DNA of 64,000 nt from Flavobacteriia bacterium. Lineage in GTDB: Bacteria; Bacteroidota; Bacteroidia; Flavobacteriales_D; Crocinitomicaceae. Where the stretch lies: assembly GCA_016178305.1 (NCBI GenBank), contig JACOTM010000035.1, positions 56,673 through 120,672 on the forward strand, read 5' to 3'. Positions 60,571 through 64,000 of this stretch are shown piece after piece. The stretch's first letter is position 1; each line of letters starts with the position of its first letter. The notes beneath the pieces were generated by a model. It did no database searches. It worked only from the letters and a program-made list of their open reading frames with translations, and was not told the origin of the DNA. Made by a program: the position numbers and the translations under genes.

Positions 60571-61365
60571 TTAACTTTTATAAACTTCTTTTTGTTTTTC
60601 CATTTCTTCGCTCATATTGTCTAAGCGTTTTCTATATGAAGATTCTGGAAATTCTGATACAAAATTACGATATCTTTTTATAGTTTGGTCAATTCTTTCC
60701 TTTTTTTTCTCATCAATACTGTTTTTTGCTAATAAAAATGAATTTTCAACCAATAAATAAGAAACATATTCTCTATTTTTTGAAACTGGAAAATCAGATA
60801 AAAAAGTTTCTGAAGCTGTAACTGCGGCTCTATAATTTCCTGTTTTAGAATACAATTTCACGCTTTCAAAATCTTTTAACTGAATTTTATATCTTAATCT
60901 ATCCATTGTATGATTGCATGAATCAACAAATTCAGAATAAGGATACTTATCAATAAACTGTTGTAAACTATTGATTGCTAATTCCGTTTCATTTTGATCC
61001 AAGGTGTAAGATGGCGAATTACTAACCGAACACATCGCAGATAAGAAAAAAGTTTCTTCCGCTTTGGGGCTATACGGAAATCTTTGAGAGAAAGCTCCTA
61101 AATAATAGCCTGCCATATAATAATCTTTTTCAAAATAATATGCTTTTCCAATTCTATAATATGCCAATTCTCCTTCTCCTGTTTTAGGAAATTTTTGATA
61201 AACTTGCTCATACAAAGTTACACTTCTCATGTATTGCTTCGTATTAAACAATTCGTCAGCCAATTCAAACTTTTTTTGATAATCATCCCCTTTGACAACT
61301 TTATTGAATCCACTGCAACTAAAAAGTAACATTGCTGTGCAAAGAATGTAGATATATTTCTTCAT
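60571..61365 (-). CDS. bamD: Outer-membrane assembly lipoprotein BamD
   Basis: 264 residues. Lipoprotein signal (LCTAMLLFSC, Cys at about 17), then TPR repeats (FELADELFNTKQYMRSVTLYEQVYQKFP in part, LAYYRIGKAYYFEKDYYMAGYYLGAF in part). It is a component of the Bam complex that inserts beta-barrels into the outer membrane. It starts 9 nt after the LysM/M23 gene and precedes the omega-like gene, a standard Bacteroidota order (bamD, rpoZ, coaBC, porD, recN). Confidence 0.94.
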   Translation of the reverse strand: MKKYIYILCTAMLLFSCSGFNKVVKGDDYQKKFELADELFNTKQYMRSVTLYEQVYQKFPKTGEGELAYYRIGKAYYFEKDYYMAGYYLGAFSQRFPYSPKAEETFFLSAMCSVSNSPSYTLDQNETELAINSLQQFIDKYPYSEFVDSCNHTMDRLRYKIQLKDFESVKLYSKTGNYRAAVTASETFLSDFPVSKNREYVSYLLVENSFLLAKNSIDEKKKERIDQTIKRYRNFVSEFPESSYRKRLDNMSEEMEKQKEVYKS

Positions 61366-61374
61366 TTTATATTA

Positions 61375-62331
61375 TTATTTCACCCTTAAACTTCTTCCGA
61401 TTTGTAAGGATGTATTTACTCTAATTCCATTTAATTGACATATTTTTGAAACTGTCGTTCTATTTTTTGCGGCAATTTCAGATAGCGTGTCTCCCGCTTT
61501 TACTCTATAATATTTATGCTGAGCTACGACAGCCTTTTTCTCTTCTATCACTTCTACTAATTCCTCATCTTCCTCTTGATCCGTAGGTTTAGCCCCCGGC
61601 TTAAATAGTGATCGATGTACAAATAAATTATGATCTTTGCATTTTCTTTCCGAAAAATCAATAATTTCTTCTGGATTCATTGCCGCATCATAAAATCTTA
61701 TTTCAAAATGCAAATGTGAACCAAACGACCTTCCCGTATTCCCCCCTAAACCAATAACATCACCAGCTTTTACATATTGATTTGGGGCAACTATAAGTTT
61801 ACTTAAATGTGCATAATATGACTCTAAACCATTATGGTGTCGAATTACTATTAAATTCCCAAACCCCCCATTATTAAATTTTGCATAACGCACTTTACCT
61901 GACCAACAAGCTCTGACGGTATCTCCTGTATTTAAATCTAAATCAACACCATTGTGATTTCGTCCTTTTCTCGGTCCATATTTAGAGGTTAATATTCCTG
62001 GAACTGGCATCACAAATTCTTCATCGGATTCATTCAATACACATAACCAAATTGTATCTTTTAAGCGACTCATATCATTTCCTCTATTTGAGGAAAAACA
62101 CATATTATTATCCCATTTTTGCTCAAACTTTAAAGAAGAATCAGATGAAATTAATTCATGTAAATGCTGATTCATAACTCCATTGAAATTTTGATCTGCT
62201 AAATATTGCCATGTGCGATTTGAGTATATTACAATTTGACCATCTCTTGAATCAATTGTATCAATTGGATTTTGAGCTTTTAATGAAAATATAGTTGATA
62301 TTAATAAAAGTATAAATACTATTTTAATCAT
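61375..62331 (-). CDS. M23 metallopeptidase with C-terminal LysM
   Basis: 318 residues. Signal peptide (VFILLLISTIFSLKAQ), an N-terminal region to about 115, then an M23 (LytM) domain: GPRKGRNHNGVDLDLNTGD with the zinc His and Asp, LESYYAHLSKLIV, SFGSHLHFEIRF with the second His motif HxH. A Glu/Lys-rich linker and one LysM domain follow at the end (about 272-318, YYRVKAGDTLSEIAAKN). It should cleave or remodel peptidoglycan cross-links in the periplasm. A -7 box (TATCTTTG, minus, 62394-62401) lies upstream. It leads the bamD-recN run. Confidence 0.92.
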   Translation of the reverse strand: MIKIVFILLLISTIFSLKAQNPIDTIDSRDGQIVIYSNRTWQYLADQNFNGVMNQHLHELISSDSSLKFEQKWDNNMCFSSNRGNDMSRLKDTIWLCVLNESDEEFVMPVPGILTSKYGPRKGRNHNGVDLDLNTGDTVRACWSGKVRYAKFNNGGFGNLIVIRHHNGLESYYAHLSKLIVAPNQYVKAGDVIGLGGNTGRSFGSHLHFEIRFYDAAMNPEEIIDFSERKCKDHNLFVHRSLFKPGAKPTDQEEDEELVEVIEEKKAVVAQHKYYRVKAGDTLSEIAAKNRTTVSKICQLNGIRVNTSLQIGRSLRVK

Positions 62332-62393
62332 ATTCTTTTGTTATCTATTTCACAAATTTAATTGTGATTTGCAAGTTTAATTTATCAATATCA

Positions 62394-62401
62394 CAAAGAT
62401 A
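62394..62401 (-). promoter_or_regulatory. -7 promoter box of the M23/bamD/recN operon
   Basis: The minus strand reads TATCTTTG, a match to TAnnTTTG, 63 nt upstream of the M23 start. A second, weaker box TAAATTTG is at 62353-62360. Confidence 0.45.
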
Positions 62402-62412
62402 GCTTTTTTAGA

Positions 62413-63252
62413 CTAATTTGCATGCACATCCATCACTAATATATTATAAAACATCGCTTCATTTGGGCCAACAAATTCTGTCAATCCCTTTGTCCCGTAA
62501 GCTTGTGACGAAGGAATATAAATATACATTCGATCTGCTTTTTTAGACTTTTTTAACGCTTTTTTCAATCCGGGTATCACACCAATATCCGACATTCTCA
62601 ACGTAAATGGTGAATTATTTCTAAAAGAATTAAAATACATCGGATGGCTTTCACTACTAATCATATAGTGAAATGTAATACGATTACTTGAATTAAAAAG
62701 CACTTTATTCGCTTTATTCTCTTCAAAAAGCCAAACTTTTGAACCTTCTACAATTCGAGTTGGCTTTACTTTACTTAATACTCGAATTGTTAAATAATTT
62801 TTTGCATTTGGAGGAATGAGTCCTTTAATCCCTTTTTCGCCTCTTGCTAAATTTGCTGGAATAATTATCCTGGCAAAATCACCCACTTTTAAATTTTCAA
62901 TTGCTAAATCCCATCCTTTTGTTTGCATTTCAAAACCAACCATGAATGGAAATGATTCTTTTTTCAATAAATGATTCCCATCGACAATGGTTCCATTTTC
63001 AAGATTCACTTTATAATCAATCAGTATAACATCTCCTTTTTTGATTCCTTCTTCATTTCCAGAATTTATCCATGAAATAACAATACCATTTTTAAACTTT
63101 TTTGTTTTTACGACCTCCAATTTATCTGCCGTTAACGCTGTTATCTTTTGCGCTGATTTAGTCCCTTTTAAATCACTCGTTTTCTTCTTAACTCCTTGAA
63201 CGTTACAGCTTAAAAAAAATAAACTGAAACTGATTAATGCAATTTTATTCAT
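62413..63252 (-). CDS. Lipoprotein with tandem FKBP-type isomerase domains
   Basis: 279 residues. Lipoprotein signal (ISFSLFFLSC, Cys at about 16). A first FKBP domain at about 75-170 (GDVILIDYKVNLENGTIVDG, PFMVGFEMQTKGWDLAIENLKVGDFARIIIP in part, YLTIRVLSKV). A second, more diverged one follows at about 170-279 (ITFHYMIS, GVIPGLKKALKKSKKADRMYIYIPSSQAYG in part). It should aid folding of envelope proteins as a periplasmic peptidyl-prolyl isomerase. Coupled to the upstream FKBP gene (start shares a base with that stop). Confidence 0.88.
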   Translation of the reverse strand: MNKIALISFSLFFLSCNVQGVKKKTSDLKGTKSAQKITALTADKLEVVKTKKFKNGIVISWINSGNEEGIKKGDVILIDYKVNLENGTIVDGNHLLKKESFPFMVGFEMQTKGWDLAIENLKVGDFARIIIPANLARGEKGIKGLIPPNAKNYLTIRVLSKVKPTRIVEGSKVWLFEENKANKVLFNSSNRITFHYMISSESHPMYFNSFRNNSPFTLRMSDIGVIPGLKKALKKSKKADRMYIYIPSSQAYGTKGLTEFVGPNEAMFYNILVMDVHAN

Positions 63253-63770
63253 TATCTTAATTTTATTAATTCTAAATCTACAATTATTGGATTCAAAGGA
63301 GGGATTTTATTCATATCCCCAACCAGCCCATGAGCCAAATGACTCGGAATCATCAATTTAACCTTATCGCCAACCCGAAGTTTTTTAATACCTTCTTGAA
63401 TTCCAGTTTCAACGTCACTATGGTCAATTATGAATTTATCTAATTCATTTTTTTCTGTTTGATAACAAAGTGTTCCGTCCAATAATGATATTTTATATGT
63501 GATCAATGCTAGTCTTCCCGTCTTAGCAGAGTCGCCATCACCCTTTTTATAAATCTCAAATTGCAATCCTGTACCTGTTTTTGTCATTTTCAATTCTTTA
63601 TGTTGAGCCAAATATAATTGAATATCAATTTCTTCATCTAAGGTCAATTCTTTTCCAAACTTTGAAGATTTATCAGCTGACCATTTTACTTCAACAGGCT
63701 TTTCATTTTCTTTACTCGTACACGAAATACTGAAAATAATCATTAAACTGAATGCAAATTTCTTTATCAT
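63252..63770 (-). CDS. FKBP-type peptidyl-prolyl isomerase lipoprotein
   Basis: 172 residues from the ATG at 63770 (MIKKFAFSLMIIFSISC, a good lipobox). The ATG at 63809 lies upstream of the likely transcription start (-7 box TATTTTTG, minus, 63788-63795) and is rejected. One FKBP domain at about 70-172: GRLALITYKISLLDGTLCY, VETGIQEGIKKLRVGDKVKLMIPSHLAHG in part, NPIIVDLELIKLR. It forms a two-gene unit with the tandem-FKBP gene, overlapping by one base (TAATG). Confidence 0.9.
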   Translation of the reverse strand: MIKKFAFSLMIIFSISCTSKENEKPVEVKWSADKSSKFGKELTLDEEIDIQLYLAQHKELKMTKTGTGLQFEIYKKGDGDSAKTGRLALITYKISLLDGTLCYQTEKNELDKFIIDHSDVETGIQEGIKKLRVGDKVKLMIPSHLAHGLVGDMNKIPPLNPIIVDLELIKLR

Positions 63771-63787
63771 ATAAAAATTATATAACA

Positions 63788-63795
63788 CAAAAATA
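63788..63795 (-). promoter_or_regulatory. -7 promoter box of the FKBP pair
   Basis: The minus strand reads TATTTTTG, a match to TAnnTTTG, 18 nt upstream of the chosen start at 63770. Confidence 0.45.
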
Positions 63796-63809
63796 AACTT
63801 TTGTAACAT

Positions 63810-63841
63810 GTTAATAGAAAGACTATTTTTTTTCTATTAAC
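63810..63841. repeat. AT-rich hairpin near the window end
   Basis: GTTAATAGAAA (63810-63820) is perfectly complementary to TTTCTATTAAC (63831-63841). AACAATATTGTT (63839-63850) is a second palindrome. It lies between the FKBP promoter and the start of the possible transposase gene. It may be an element boundary or a terminator; undecided. Confidence 0.45.
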
Positions 63842-63923
63842 AATATTGTTTTCATTTAAAAGGGATAATTTTATTTTGAGGTGCTGGGAGTTTTAAATAG
63901 AAAAAATTTCTACTTTAGGATTC

Positions 63924-64000
63924 ATGGAAAAAAAGAGTACCGATCAAAGTTCAATACAATCTCATTTGTATAGTTTATTAGTTCCTCAAGAGATATTAAA
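63924..64000 (+). CDS. Possible IS transposase, 5' part only (cut by window end)
   Basis: ATG at 63924 opens a frame that runs to the end of the window, reading MEKKSTDQSSIQSHLYSLLV then PQEILK. The LLxPQEI pattern near the start resembles the N-terminal region of ISAon1-type transposases. GGTGCTGGGAGTTTTAAAT about 45 nt upstream could be the end of such an element. Only 25 residues are seen, so this is a suggestion. Extending the sequence would decide. Confidence 0.4.
   Translation, partial: MEKKSTDQSSIQSHLYSLLVPQEIL

Overview
The window is a chromosomal segment of a Bacteroidota bacterium, most likely Flavobacteriales and possibly a Fluviicola/Crocinitomicaceae-type organism (the family is inference; no rRNA gene is present to settle it). 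The support is: strongly AT-rich DNA; no Shine-Dalgarno sequences but repeated promoter -7 boxes of the Bacteroidota form TAnnTTTG; and clade-typical genes, namely long-form HisG, fused HisB, a DUF4835/PorD-like protein, MORN-type antitoxin-like repeats, a LptF/G permease beside tgt, an Rpb6/omega-like RNA polymerase subunit and a CoaBC with the PAMD variant.

Region by region: (1) 1-1.4 kb, the 3' part of a U32 peptidase-family gene coupled to a one-cluster ferredoxin. (2) 1.5-9.5 kb, a complete histidine operon, hisG-D-C-B-H-A-(four-helix-bundle gene)-F-IE. It is preceded by a promoter, a His-rich leader peptide and an intrinsic terminator that can be read as a ribosome-mediated attenuator. 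(3) 9.5-18.1 kb, a small protein, a lipoprotein, elbB, pckA, a very large MORN-repeat protein, and the pyruvate dehydrogenase E1-alpha and E2 genes. (4) 18.2-29.7 kb, lipoprotein, DUF481-like protein, LptF/G permease, tgt, glycosyltransferase, ECF sigma factor, rsmG, an ORF6N/HKD protein, a SNF2 helicase and two small coupled genes. (5) 29.8-31.9 kb, an AraC-type regulator flanked by two near-identical inverted 23-nt boxes, and a DUF6624-like gene that is its probable target. (6) 31.9-34.5 kb, a three-gene locus that looks metal (copper)-related: a Cys-motif membrane protein, a Met/His-rich outer-membrane protein and an MbnP-like lipoprotein. (7) 34.5-50.3 kb, aroQ, xerD, an ECF sigma factor with a cognate membrane/beta-barrel protein, rimO, lipoproteins, corA, an M42 peptidase, a YigZ-family gene, dnaA, a thioesterase, a formimidoylglutamase-like enzyme and a membrane-anchored patatin. 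(8) 50.3-55.3 kb, a gene-free repeat region followed by a nitric-oxide-type phosphorelay: H-NOX, HNOBA-like hybrid histidine kinase, Hpt protein, a receiver with a C-terminal membrane anchor and a free receiver. (9) 55.5-63.8 kb, envelope and core genes on the minus strand (recN, PorD-like, coaBC, rpoZ-like, bamD, M23/LysM peptidase, two FKBP-type isomerase lipoproteins). The window ends in the start of what may be an IS transposase.

The observations most worth following up are the histidine attenuator with its alternative pairing, the H-NOX phosphorelay whose only visible outputs are receivers (one membrane-tethered), the paired boxes around the AraC-type gene, the invasion of his-operon junctions by several families of short repeats, and a hidden 54-residue gene coupled to its neighbour at 29.2-29.3 kb. 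No tRNA, rRNA, CRISPR array or complete mobile element was seen.
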